NCBI GenBank assembly: GCA_018819135.1
Contig: JAHJQK010000205.1
Span: 1 to 60,681, forward strand
Direction of reading: 5' to 3'
DNA from: Pseudomonadota bacterium
Lineage (GTDB): Bacteria; Desulfobacterota; SM23-61
DNA: 60,681 nucleotides
In this document: positions 18,552 to 27,510 of the stretch, one piece after another
Numbering within the stretch: position 1 is the first letter of the stretch
How the letters are laid out: each line of letters starts with the position of its first letter
Position numbers and translations under genes: made by a program
The notes under the pieces: generated by a model
The model's database searches: none
Seen by the model: only the letters and a program-made list of their open reading frames with translations
What the model was told of the DNA's origin: nothing

Positions 18552-20091
18552 TTATCGGAATAAAGGGGCAATCGCGGCGATCTTTTCAGGTTTTCCAATC
18601 ACAACCAGAAGATCATCCTTAAGAAACTGTATTTCCGGGTCCGGGTTGTATATTAATTCCGAATTCCGGCGCATTGCCAGGAGGGTCACATCATATTTTC
18701 TTCTCATGGCTACCTGGGCCAGGGATTTCCCTAAGATCGAGGATTTTTCCTCCACCCTGAAGGAAACGATTTCAAAATCCGGGAGACATTGGGCTACATC
18801 CAAACAGGATGTAGCCTCTTTGGAAAGAGTTCGAAACATCCCATAATTTTCTGAACGAACCTCAGCGATAAATTTCTCGATCTCTCCTTTGGGCTGAAGG
18901 TATTTTCCTAAAACCCGGGAAAAGATTTCCACGGATGTTTCAAACTCCTCCGGGATCACCTCGTTAGCCCCTAACTCGTAAAGGGGCTCCATCTCCCGCA
19001 AGAAGCGAGTTCGCACAATGATATGGACTTTGGGGTTCATTCTTCGGGCCAGCTGGGTAATCCTGCGGGTTGAGGCGGGATCATTGATTACAACCACGAT
19101 GGCCCTTGCTTCCTTGATCCTGGCGTGTTGGAGAACCGCATCTTGCGTGGCATCTCCATAGTAAATGGGTTCTCCCCCTGCTCTCTCCCTCCTTACCGCT
19201 TCTGGGTTCATTTCAATAACTACAAAAGGTATCCGGCTGGCCCGGGCAGCGCGGGCCAGGTTTTTACCGTTAATCCCGAACCCGATGATAATGAGATGAT
19301 CTTTTTCGTAAACTTTCTTTGTGTCTCGTAAAGGATAGGAACCCCTTTTAAATCTTCTCGGTATCGGCAGGCGCAAGAGAACATCCGCAACCGAGGGGGC
19401 AGCGGCCATCACAAACGGTGTGGCCGCCATTGTTAATACGGAGACAGCCAGAAACATTTGATACATGCTCCCCGTAAGCAAATCGTATTCAATGCCGGGA
19501 ACCAAGAATCACAAAAAGGATAATCCCCACACCTTCGGCTATAAAAATCAGGAGCTTCTCGCCGTAATTCCCGGCCGTGCCCGCCAGTAAAGGGATGAAC
19601 AGCATCATCGGGACAACGATGATATCCTGAAAAATTAAAATGCCAAGGGTTGTATTGCCGTGAGGGCTTTCTACTTCGGCTTTTTCCTGAAGGATTTTCA
19701 TTACGATGGCTGTGCTGCTGAGCGAGATGAGAAACCCTATAAACACGGCTTCCGGCAAGGATCGGCCGAGCGCCAGGACAATAATCAGGGCGGCCAGAAA
19801 GGTTAAGAGGACCTGAGAAAAACCGCTGATTAATACTAATTTTCGAATTTTCCATAAACTCTTGAGGGAGAATTCCAAGCCGATGGTAAAGAGCAATAAT
19901 ACCACCCCGACTTCAGCCAATATTTCAATCGCCTCGGCAGCTTTGACCAGTCCCAGCCCATGAGGTCCGGCCAACAATCCGGTCAATAAAAAACCGACTA
20001 CGGTCGGAATTCGAACGCGATGACATATATAAAGCACAGTCACGGAGAGCCCGAATATGGTCAGAATATCATTCAGTAAAATTGTTTGCAT
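18552..20091 (-). pseudogene. Broken KefB-type cation:proton antiporter with TrkA domains
   Basis: Two out-of-frame pieces of one gene. The first (20091 down to 19489, 200 residues) is the N-terminal half of a CPA2 antiporter: VGFLLTGLLAGPHGLGLV, VVLLLFTIGLEFSLKSLW, SLSSTAIVMKIL, GILIFQDIIVVPM. The second (19505 down to 18552) resumes in the last transmembrane helices (IEYDLLTGSMYQMFLAVSV) and then has a TrkA-N NAD domain (LIIIGFGINGKNLARAAR) and a TrkA-C domain. About 165 residues covering the middle helices are missing at the junction near 19490-19505, and the frame shifts there. Transport function must be lost. The soluble RCK part alone could still be made from TTG 19505, but no clear ribosome site supports this. 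Confidence 0.8.
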
Positions 20092-20310
20092 CCGACCCTT
20101 TTCCCTTTAAGAAATAAAAATGATCCCTGGCCTGCTCTTTGGCGTAAAAATCCATGGGTAGCCGATAAATAATTTTACCATGGTGTCCATAAACTTCACA
20201 ATCCTTGATTCAAAAAACATCATATCCTCAATACATCAGTATTATTATTATTAAATGGACATCTTAATCCGAGTCATTTTATAGCGAAGGCTGCCCATGT
20301 AAGTTTTTTC

Positions 20311-20339
20311 TTGACACTAAACGCTAAGTTATATATATC
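20311..20339 (+). promoter_or_regulatory. Candidate sigma-70 promoter 1 for LIV operon
   Basis: TTGACA (20311-20316), a 17-base spacer, TATATC (20334-20339). It is over 300 bases upstream of the first gene, implying a long leader. Confidence 0.45.
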
Positions 20340-20369
20340 TTGACAGTATTGTCCAACTTAATCGATAAT
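20340..20369 (+). promoter_or_regulatory. Candidate sigma-70 promoter 2 for LIV operon
   Basis: TTGACA (20340-20345), an 18-base spacer, GATAAT (20364-20369). It stands in tandem immediately after the first candidate; either or both could drive the operon. Confidence 0.45.
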
Positions 20370-20679
20370 TTTAAGGACTCCCTTTGAAATTATTAGGATG
20401 GGGACAAGTTTTTCATCTTTCCCAATCCAGGTTCTTTATTTTCTTCTTTCATCGATTTATTTTGCTGTCCACAACAACGAGCCTAACAAAGCCCTTTATG
20501 AAGGCAAAAGGCCTTTAAAATTAGGGGTTCCATAGGGTTAACAGAGTATTCACATTTTCCAGGGCTCTTTGCTGTCCAAAATACCTTTTTTAAGAAGTTA
20601 ATTTGGACAAGAGTGGAGGCATCTATTCCATCTGTTGCCAGTTTTCTAAAACCTAAACCCAAAAAGGAAGGAGGTTATT

Positions 20680-21963
20680 ATGAAAAGGTCTCTATTTGGA
20701 TTAAGCATCCTGCTCACGGCCTGTTTGCTGATGGCAATTGTTGTGCCTGCGCATGCGGCCGACGTGATCAAGATCGGCGTGATTGGCCCGATGAATTTCA
20801 TGCAGGGCAAGGGACACTGGGATGGGGCCACGCTGGCCGCTGAGGAGATCAATGCCCAAGGAGGGATCCAGGTTGGCCAAAAGAAAATGAAAGTTGAGCT
20901 TGTCAAGGCAGATTCCAACGAGTTTATCAGCATGACCGATGCCACCAATGCCATGGAACGCTTGATGACTCAGGACAAGGTCGACTTCGTCACGGGCGGG
21001 TTCAGGAGTGAAGCCGTCCTGGCCATGCAGGACATTGCCATGGACTACAAGAAACTTTTCCTCGGTGCCGGTGCAGCCCATCCCGAAATCTGCGAGCGAG
21101 TGGGCAAGGATTACAAGAGGTATAAATATTGGTTCCGGGTTACCCCTATGAATTCCAGGTATCTGGTCCAGGTGTGTTTAATTAATCTGGCAACGGTTAG
21201 CGGCGTGCTGAAAAAAGAACTGGGGATCGAGAAACCCAACGTAGCCATCGTTGCTGAAAAAGCGATGTGGATTGACCCGATGATCAAGGCCATCGAGGCG
21301 AACGTTCCGAAGATGGGTATGAAGCAGGTTGGCGTCTGGCGGCCGTCAGATAAAGCGACCGATGTGACCGCCGAACTCGCTGCTGTCCAGCGCGCGGAGG
21401 CCCATATCATCTTCACCATTTTTTCCGCTTCGGTGGGGATTACCTTTGCCAGGCAGGCAGGGGAACTCAAGATACCGGCCGCCTTTGTAGGCATCAATGT
21501 AGAGGCCCAGAAGGATGGTTTCTGGGATGCCACCCAGCGCAAGGGCAACTATGCCGTGTCTATGACTACCTTTGTCCGGGGGGTTAGTTACAATGACCTC
21601 ACCCAACCGTTTATTGATAAATACATCAGCAGATTCGGCGAGTTGCCCACTTACACAGCGGTTACCTATGACGCCATAAAAAGTACCCTGGGGGAGGCAA
21701 TCGAAGAGGCCGGGACGATTGATACGGAGAAGTTGATTCCCGTGATTGAAAAGGCCGAGCGTATAGTAGTCTCCGCCCCCAAATCAAAATTTGATAAGAA
21801 CCATGATCTGGTCTTTGGACCTGGTTATGCGACAGGCATCACCTTTCAATGGCAGGATGGTCAAATGAAAGGATGGTGGCCGAACGGCTGGGAAGGCGTC
21901 ACCTATAAGGGCATGGCCCCCTATCAGATACCGCCCTGGATGATCGAAAAATACAAAAAATAA
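20680..21963 (+). CDS. LIV-type ABC transporter substrate-binding protein
   Basis: A 427-residue periplasmic binding protein of the Leu/Ile/Val (peripla_BP_6) family. Residues 1-26 are a signal peptide ending PAHAA; the mature start VIKIGVIGPMNFMQGKGHWDGATLAAEEIN is typical. It delivers a ligand to the LivHM permease encoded downstream. Members of this family next to acyl-CoA ligases often bind aromatic or other carboxylates rather than amino acids; here that is inference from context. An AGGAGG site precedes ATG 20680. A palindromic repeat separates it from livH and may keep its mRNA level higher than the permease genes. Confidence 0.93.
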   Translation: MKRSLFGLSILLTACLLMAIVVPAHAADVIKIGVIGPMNFMQGKGHWDGATLAAEEINAQGGIQVGQKKMKVELVKADSNEFISMTDATNAMERLMTQDKVDFVTGGFRSEAVLAMQDIAMDYKKLFLGAGAAHPEICERVGKDYKRYKYWFRVTPMNSRYLVQVCLINLATVSGVLKKELGIEKPNVAIVAEKAMWIDPMIKAIEANVPKMGMKQVGVWRPSDKATDVTAELAAVQRAEAHIIFTIFSASVGITFARQAGELKIPAAFVGINVEAQKDGFWDATQRKGNYAVSMTTFVRGVSYNDLTQPFIDKYISRFGELPTYTAVTYDAIKSTLGEAIEEAGTIDTEKLIPVIEKAERIVVSAPKSKFDKNHDLVFGPGYATGITFQWQDGQMKGWWPNGWEGVTYKGMAPYQIPPWMIEKYKK

Positions 21964-22014
21964 AGTATCAATTTAGCGTTTTGAAAACTGGTCTAAATGA
22001 ATTACCTTTTGGAG

Positions 22015-22125
22015 GGCTGTCATTCCTGCGGAAGCAGGAATCCAGGATTTTTTCTTGCTTTTCTGGATTCCCGTTTTCACGGAATGACACGACAACAAAT
22101 TTTTTCAAAAAGCTAAACTGTTACA
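22015..22125. repeat. Palindromic intergenic repeat, copy 3 (inside LIV operon)
   Basis: Arms GTCATTCCTGCGGAAGCAGG through ATCCAG (22019-22045) and CTGGATTCCCG to CGGAATGAC (22063-22088) form a stem of about 26 bases with mismatches. The right flank (AAAAAGCTAAACTGTTAC) matches copy 2. It lies between the binding-protein and livH genes. Confidence 0.75.
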
Positions 22126-22206
22126 AAATAAGCTATTCTTCAGAATGTTCCCACTCCTCGTGGCTGAGGCCATGAGGGGTGGGAAGAAGCAATATACTGA
22201 GGTTAT

Positions 22207-23076
22207 ATGATTCTGGATATAATCATAAGCAGTCTGATCAACGGGAGCGTATACGCCCTTCTGGCCATCGGGTTTTCATTGATATTTGGCGTGGCCCGCA
22301 TCGTTAACATTGCCCACACCGCTTTTTATATGTTGGCCGCATACGGCATCTTCTACGGCACGAGCAAATTAGGCCTGAATCCGGTTCTTTGTATGCTGGT
22401 AGGCGTAATCTTGGTGACTTTGATCGGACTCCTCTCCTACAGGCTATTTATAGATCCTATTCGCGAGCATGAAGGGGCGGTGCTGATCGCCACCATCGCC
22501 CTGGCCATGGCCATGCAGGAAATCATGCTCCTCCTCTTCAGTGGAGACTTTCTGGGCGTTCCGTCCCTGATTGAGGGATACCGGACGATTTTCGGGGTGA
22601 AGATCGCCTATCAGCAATTGCTGACCTTTGGCGTGGCCCTGTTGGTAATGGGTGTGGTCTTGGCCTTATTATTGAAAACCAGGCTTGGTCTGGCTATTCG
22701 CTCTACGGCTCAGGATCGGGAAGTGGCCAACCTCATGGGGATGAATGAGAGCCGGGTGGCCATGATCACCATGGGTGTCTCCGTCGGGCTGGCCGCCTTT
22801 TCGGGCGCCGTGATTGCTCCCCTTACGATCGTTAATCCTTTTATGTGGATGCACCCCCTGATCATGATGATGGCTGTCGTAGTCCTGGGCGGACTGGGCA
22901 GTATCAAGGGGAGTTTTGTCGGGGCCTATATCCTGGGATTTGCCGAGGCGCTGGTGGTTTTTTTGATACCCATGGGCGCCTACCTCAAGGGTTCGGTGGC
23001 CCTGTCCATTATGATCCTGGTGCTCTTGATTCGGCCGGAAGGTCTTTTTGGCATTGCTTTTGAGGAAGAGAGATAG
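22207..23076 (+). CDS. LIV-type ABC permease, LivH family
   Basis: A 289-residue inner-membrane permease with about eight hydrophobic segments. The LivH hallmark is the N-terminal LINGSVYALLAIGFSLIFGV followed by ARIVNIAHTAFYMLAAY. The cytoplasmic coupling loop LGLAIRSTAQDREVANLMGMN contacts the ATPase. It pairs with the LivM-type permease that starts 2 bp after its stop codon. The ATG at 22207 follows a weak ribosome site (ACTGAGGTTAT). Together with the flanking genes it forms a complete ABC importer. Confidence 0.93.
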   Translation: MILDIIISSLINGSVYALLAIGFSLIFGVARIVNIAHTAFYMLAAYGIFYGTSKLGLNPVLCMLVGVILVTLIGLLSYRLFIDPIREHEGAVLIATIALAMAMQEIMLLLFSGDFLGVPSLIEGYRTIFGVKIAYQQLLTFGVALLVMGVVLALLLKTRLGLAIRSTAQDREVANLMGMNESRVAMITMGVSVGLAAFSGAVIAPLTIVNPFMWMHPLIMMMAVVVLGGLGSIKGSFVGAYILGFAEALVVFLIPMGAYLKGSVALSIMILVLLIRPEGLFGIAFEEER

Positions 23077-23078
23077 GT

Positions 23079-24119
23079 ATGGGCATACTTGGTTTTTATC
23101 TGAGAAAGCTTTATACCATCTTTAAAGGGGAGGTGCTCATCCTCCCCAGCCGGGTAGTTGTTTTTCTTTTCTTTTTATTTCTTCTCCTCTTGCCTTTGGT
23201 TACCCAGGATCCTTACCTGCTGCGCATCCTTATATTAACCAGCATTTTCGCGATATTTGCGGCCAGCTGGGATCTCCTGTCCGGTTTTACCGGCCAGATG
23301 AATTTCGGACATGCCCTCTTCTTTGGCGTAGCTGCATACACTGCCGCCCTTTTGAATCTGCACGCTCACCTACCTCCCTGGGGGAGTATCCCTCTGGGTG
23401 CACTGGCTGCGGTTTTAGCCGGTCTGGTTATCGGCATTCCCTGCCTCAGGCTCAAGGGGACTTACTTAGCCCTGACTACGTTAGCCTTCCCAATTATCCT
23501 GATGGGCATTGTCTTTGCGATCCCCCAAATTACTGGGGGTGAGTTAGGAATCTCCGGCCTGGATCGCCTTTCCGGGTCCCGTCTCACCGATTACTATATT
23601 ACGGTAGTGACCATGCTTGCCCTGGGCACAATCATGTGGAAGATAACCCAGTCGAATACGGGCCTTATTTTCCACGCCATCAGGGAAGATGAGCTGGCCG
23701 TGAGGACTGCGGGCATCAACACGACCCGTTACAAACTTCTGGCCTTTTGCCTCAGTGGTTTTTTTGCCGGGATATCCGGGGGGCTCTACGCCCATTTTAT
23801 GAGGATTGCCGGCCCCGCCAACCTGGAAATCACCATGTCCTTCACCGTCGTGATCTGGGCAATATTCGGCGGGGTGGTCACCATATATGGGCCCATGGGA
23901 GCGGTATTTATCCTTAATCCCCTGTTGGAGTTTTTACACTTTTGGCCTAAGCTTCGCATGCTGATGTTCGCCCTGGTCATTTTGTTAATCCTCCTCTATA
24001 TGCCGAACGGCCTTCTCCCCTGGGTACGCGACAAGATTGAAACAGAGTGTCCCAGGTGCAAGATCAGAAATGTGGCCACCCGAAAAACCTGCCGTGTTTG
24101 TACCGCGCAGCTGGACTAA
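23079..24119 (+). CDS. LIV-type ABC permease, LivM family, with C-terminal zinc ribbon
   Basis: A 346-residue inner-membrane permease. The LivM signature is the segment SWDLLSGFTGQMNFGHALFF, followed by about eight further hydrophobic stretches and the coupling loop HAIREDELAVRTAGINTTRY. The oddity is the C-terminus: after the last helix and RDKIETE there is a CPRC pair and a CRVC pair (Cys324, 327, 338, 341), a compact zinc-ribbon-like module not normal for LivM. It would lie in the cytoplasm near the ATPases. The acyl-CoA ligase gene follows after 44 bp. Confidence 0.92.
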   Translation: MGILGFYLRKLYTIFKGEVLILPSRVVVFLFFLFLLLLPLVTQDPYLLRILILTSIFAIFAASWDLLSGFTGQMNFGHALFFGVAAYTAALLNLHAHLPPWGSIPLGALAAVLAGLVIGIPCLRLKGTYLALTTLAFPIILMGIVFAIPQITGGELGISGLDRLSGSRLTDYYITVVTMLALGTIMWKITQSNTGLIFHAIREDELAVRTAGINTTRYKLLAFCLSGFFAGISGGLYAHFMRIAGPANLEITMSFTVVIWAIFGGVVTIYGPMGAVFILNPLLEFLHFWPKLRMLMFALVILLILLYMPNGLLPWVRDKIETECPRCKIRNVATRKTCRVCTAQLD

Positions 24120-24163
24120 ATTTGATGCCGGCTGGGCATCAAAAACCGCTATGAGGGGAAGAT

Positions 24164-25873
24164 ATGGATCCTAAAGAGTTATACCTGTCCAAACCCTGGC
24201 TGAAATATTACCCGAAGGGCGTTCCCAGTGAGGTGGATGTTCCCGAGATATCCGTACCTGAGCTATTTGACCAAAGGGCGGATAAATACGCGAACAAGAC
24301 CGCATTGATTTTTTACGGAAATAAGATCAGCTACAAGAAACTTAAGGAGTTGATCGACCGCTTCGCCACTGCCCTAAGTGATCTTGGAGTGATCAAAGGC
24401 CAGACGGTGGCCTTGTATCTCTTGAATTGCCCGCAGTATGTTATCGCCTATTTTGCGGCCCTTAAAGTAGGGGCCAAGGTCACTCCCATCAGCCCGGTTT
24501 ATACCAGCAAGGAAGTTAAGCATCAGCTTGAGGACAGCGAGGCCGAGACGGTGATCTGCCAGGATATCCTCTATGATAACGTAGAGAAGACCGGCATTGC
24601 CCTCAAGAATGTGATCCTGACCGATATCGCGGAGTACCTTCCTCTGCTCAAAAAGCGACTCGGTAAGAGTGCCCTGGGAAAGATCTATGGGGAAATGCAC
24701 GTACCAACTCCCAAGTATATGGAAGAGGCCGGCCTTCTTCAGTTTCAGGCCCTGATCAAGAAATATCCACCTCGGCCTCCCCAAATCGAGATTCAGCCCA
24801 AGGAAGATATCGCCGCCCTGCCCTATACCGGAGGAACTACCGGACTCCCTAAGGCGGCCATCTTGACTCATCATAATATCGTCTCACTTCAAGCCCAGAC
24901 CGTTTCCTTCTGGCCCATATTTGAGGAGGGTAAGGAAGTAGCCATAGCCTTCTTGCCCTTCTTTCACATTTATGGGCAGGTTGTGGTGATGCTCAATGGC
25001 CTGGTTCAGGGCTCCACCCTTGTTCTTTTCACCACCCCGGATGTCGATGGTATCCTTTCGGCCATGGAGCGCTACCAGGCCTCCGGCTTCTATGGTGTCC
25101 CTACCCTCTTTGAATACCTCAAGGATTATGAAAAGACGGATCGCGTCAACTGGAAGCGACTCAAATTGATCGCCTGCGGGGCGGATACCCTTCACGAATC
25201 CACGATTAAAGACTGGGAGAGGAGAACAGGGACCAAGATATTAGAGGGTTACGGCATGACCGAGACGACTGCCGTCAGTCACAGCACTCCTTTTGATCGA
25301 CCCAAGACCGCTTCCTTTGGGGTGCCCATCCCGGGAGTCACCGCCGCAGTCGTGGATGCTGACGGTACGGAATTCAAAGGGATAGACGAGGTGGGCGAAT
25401 TGATCCTTCACGGCCCCAACATAATGCAGGGTTATTGGAAGAGACCTGAAGAAACAAAGGAGGCGATTATTGAGATCGATGGAAAAAAGTGGCTTAGAAC
25501 CGGGGATCTGGTCAGAATGGATGAGGAAGGATATTTTCACTTTTTTGATCGTAAGCGGGACCTGATTAAATATAAGGGTTATTCGGTCTTTGCCCGGCAC
25601 GTGGAAGAGGTGCTCTATAAACATCCGCAAATCAAGGCCGCCGGAGTGGTGGGTGTACCGGACCCCAAGGTGGGCCAGTTTATAAAGGCCTATGTGGTGT
25701 TGCAGAGCGATGCTAGGGGTAAGATCTCCGAAGAAGAGATTATCGAATTCTGCCGACAAAATCTGGCGCATTACAAGGTCCCCAAGATCATCGAATTCCG
25801 TGGAGAGCTTCCCAAGACAGACGTGGGAAAGGTCTCCCGCCGGGAGCTGAGAGAAGAGGCCGAGGGAACCTGA
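24164..25873 (+). CDS. AMP-forming acyl-CoA synthetase
   Basis: A 569-residue ANL-superfamily ligase that activates a carboxylic acid with ATP and CoA. Visible core motifs are the P-loop YTGGTTGLPKAAILTHHN, the GYGMTETT motif, the hinge/AMP block TGDLVRMDEEGYFHFFDRKR, and the C-terminal PKTDVGKVSRREL with the catalytic lysine. It lies inside a LIV-type importer operon, between the permease and ATPase genes, with the next ATG one base after its stop codon. That placement suggests it activates the imported acid on arrival. Length and motifs fit long-chain or aryl acid ligases; chain specificity cannot be read reliably. Confidence 0.93.
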   Translation: MDPKELYLSKPWLKYYPKGVPSEVDVPEISVPELFDQRADKYANKTALIFYGNKISYKKLKELIDRFATALSDLGVIKGQTVALYLLNCPQYVIAYFAALKVGAKVTPISPVYTSKEVKHQLEDSEAETVICQDILYDNVEKTGIALKNVILTDIAEYLPLLKKRLGKSALGKIYGEMHVPTPKYMEEAGLLQFQALIKKYPPRPPQIEIQPKEDIAALPYTGGTTGLPKAAILTHHNIVSLQAQTVSFWPIFEEGKEVAIAFLPFFHIYGQVVVMLNGLVQGSTLVLFTTPDVDGILSAMERYQASGFYGVPTLFEYLKDYEKTDRVNWKRLKLIACGADTLHESTIKDWERRTGTKILEGYGMTETTAVSHSTPFDRPKTASFGVPIPGVTAAVVDADGTEFKGIDEVGELILHGPNIMQGYWKRPEETKEAIIEIDGKKWLRTGDLVRMDEEGYFHFFDRKRDLIKYKGYSVFARHVEEVLYKHPQIKAAGVVGVPDPKVGQFIKAYVVLQSDARGKISEEEIIEFCRQNLAHYKVPKIIEFRGELPKTDVGKVSRRELREEAEGT

Positions 25874-25874
25874 T

Positions 25875-26642
25875 ATGAACCCACCCTTCTTAGAACTGGA
25901 CGGTCTTATTAAAGACTTCGGGGGACTGCGAGCGATTAATGACGTGAGCTTCTCCATGAACCGCAACGAAATGGTGGGTCTGATCGGCCCGAATGGTGCC
26001 GGCAAGACCACCCTGGTTCGGCTAATCAGCGGTATTCTGAAACTTGATTCGGGCAGCATCCGCTTTAAGGGTAAAAACATTGTTGGGCTGAAGACCTGGG
26101 ATATCATAAACTCCGGCATAGCCTGCACCTTCCAGAACATGAGGCCCTTCCGCCGTCTTCCCATAATTGCCAATGTCATGGTCTCGTGTCTCTCCCCCCG
26201 GGCCATGAAAAGGGGGGAATGGGTCAAGCGAGTCGAAGCCAAGGCTATGGATGCTCTGGAATTTGCCGGCATCTCCGATATGTCCCTGGAAAAGGCCTCC
26301 ACCCTTTCCCAGGGTGATCTCAAGCGGCTGGAGGTCGCCAGGGCCGTGGCCACGGAGCCGGAACTGCTTCTCCTTGACGAACCCTTCGGGGGGCTGAGTC
26401 CTGCCGAGACCGACCTCATGGGCAAATCCATCCACCGCCTGCACAAAGGCGGCCGTTTCGGTCGCTTGCACAGCGAAGGACCGGCCATGATTATCATCGA
26501 ACACAAGCTTCAGCAGTTAATGAAGATCGTGGATCGCATCGTCGTTCTCAATTATGGAGAAGTTATCGCTGATGGCACCCCGGAAGAGGTGGTGAATAAT
26601 AAAGAGGTTATCGGGTCTTACCTGGGCGAAGGAGGAATCTAA
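25875..26642 (+). CDS. LIV-type ABC ATPase, LivG family
   Basis: A 255-residue ATP-binding subunit. Walker A is GPNGAGKTT, the Walker B region is LLLLDEPFGGLSPAE, and the H-loop is MIIIEHKLQQLM. The ABC signature reads LSQGD rather than the usual LSGGQ, a moderate deviation that some LivG-type proteins share. An insertion (LHKGGRFGRLHSEGPA) lies between the D-loop and the H-loop strand. It works as a heterodimer with the LivF-type subunit encoded next, powering uptake through LivH/LivM. Confidence 0.93.
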   Translation: MNPPFLELDGLIKDFGGLRAINDVSFSMNRNEMVGLIGPNGAGKTTLVRLISGILKLDSGSIRFKGKNIVGLKTWDIINSGIACTFQNMRPFRRLPIIANVMVSCLSPRAMKRGEWVKRVEAKAMDALEFAGISDMSLEKASTLSQGDLKRLEVARAVATEPELLLLDEPFGGLSPAETDLMGKSIHRLHKGGRFGRLHSEGPAMIIIEHKLQQLMKIVDRIVVLNYGEVIADGTPEEVVNNKEVIGSYLGEGGI

Positions 26643-26644
26643 CC

Positions 26645-27394
26645 TTGCTGCTGGAAGTCGCCAAATTGACGGTCTGCTATGACCGGGCCATGATCATCAA
26701 CGACCTGAGCATGAATGTTAAGAGGGAGGAGTTGGTCAGCCTGGTGGGACCTAACGGGGCCGGCAAATCCACCTTGCTCAGGGCCATTACCGGGCTGGTC
26801 GCCTGGGAAAGGGAGATTACCCGTCGATCAACTGGGGGAGACGTAATCATCGAAGGGACGATAACCTTTGACGGGGAGAGAATAGATCAGATACCTGCTT
26901 ACGAGATCGTTAAAAAAGGCTTGATTCATTGTCCCGAAAGGAGGAGACCGTTTCGGGAAATGACGGTCATCGACAATTTATATGCCGGTGCCTATCTCCT
27001 GATCGAAAAAAAAGAAATACAAAATAACCTGGAGAAAGTCTATCAGTTATTCCCTGTGCTTCAAAAGCGGTCCCATCAGATCTCCGGAACCCTCTCCGGC
27101 GGGGAGCAACAGATGCTTGCCCTCGGAAGGGCACTGATGTCGCGGCCAAAATTAATGTGCATTGATGAACCCTCTACCGGCCTGGCCCCCATTTTGCGGA
27201 AAGATGTGTTTGAAAAGATCGCTGAGATCCGGGATCTTGGGATCACCCTTCTCCTTGTTGAGCAGGAAGTCAGCACGGTCTTTAAAATGGCCTCTCGTAA
27301 CTACGTCCTTTCCTCGGGTAAGATCATCGCCGAAGGCCCGGGCGACCAATTGCTTCAAAACGAGGTCCTCCGCAAAACCTACCTTGGACTTTAA
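26645..27394 (+). CDS. LIV-type ABC ATPase, LivF family
   Basis: A 249-residue ATP-binding subunit, partner of the LivG-type protein. Walker A is GPNGAGKST, the signature LSGGEQQMLALGRALM, and Walker B LMCIDEPSTGLAP. The start is a TTG at 26645, two bases after the livG stop and preceded by GGAGGA within that gene's end. A short insertion after Walker A (WEREITRRSTGGD) is longer than in most LivF proteins. It closes the six-gene LIV/ligase operon; a CTCTGTG repeat word follows at 27404. Confidence 0.93.
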   Translation: MLLEVAKLTVCYDRAMIINDLSMNVKREELVSLVGPNGAGKSTLLRAITGLVAWEREITRRSTGGDVIIEGTITFDGERIDQIPAYEIVKKGLIHCPERRRPFREMTVIDNLYAGAYLLIEKKEIQNNLEKVYQLFPVLQKRSHQISGTLSGGEQQMLALGRALMSRPKLMCIDEPSTGLAPILRKDVFEKIAEIRDLGITLLLVEQEVSTVFKMASRNYVLSSGKIIAEGPGDQLLQNEVLRKTYLGL

Positions 27395-27510
27395 CTTAAA
27401 TTTACTCTGTGCCCTCTGTGGTGAATCGCCTTTTTAGGTCTTTTTTTGCTTGGGTGGACGCATTATCGCTGCTTGCTTTGACGACAAACGATCTTTCGAT
27501 TTTCCTGCTC

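Larger units (their letters stand above)
20092..20679. other. 588-bp intergenic region between divergent genes
   Basis: AT-rich noncoding DNA between the broken antiporter gene (minus) and the first LIV operon (plus). It contains two candidate plus-strand promoters (20311-20339 and 20340-20369) and an AGGAGG ribosome site before 20680. No coding frame, tRNA-like cloverleaf or known riboswitch could be recognised. Confidence 0.5.

Noticed and set aside
25241..26506. 421-codon minus-strand frame opposite the ligase and LivG genes
   Set aside because: It spans two well-supported genes on the other strand and has low-complexity Arg/Ser composition, so it is a shadow.
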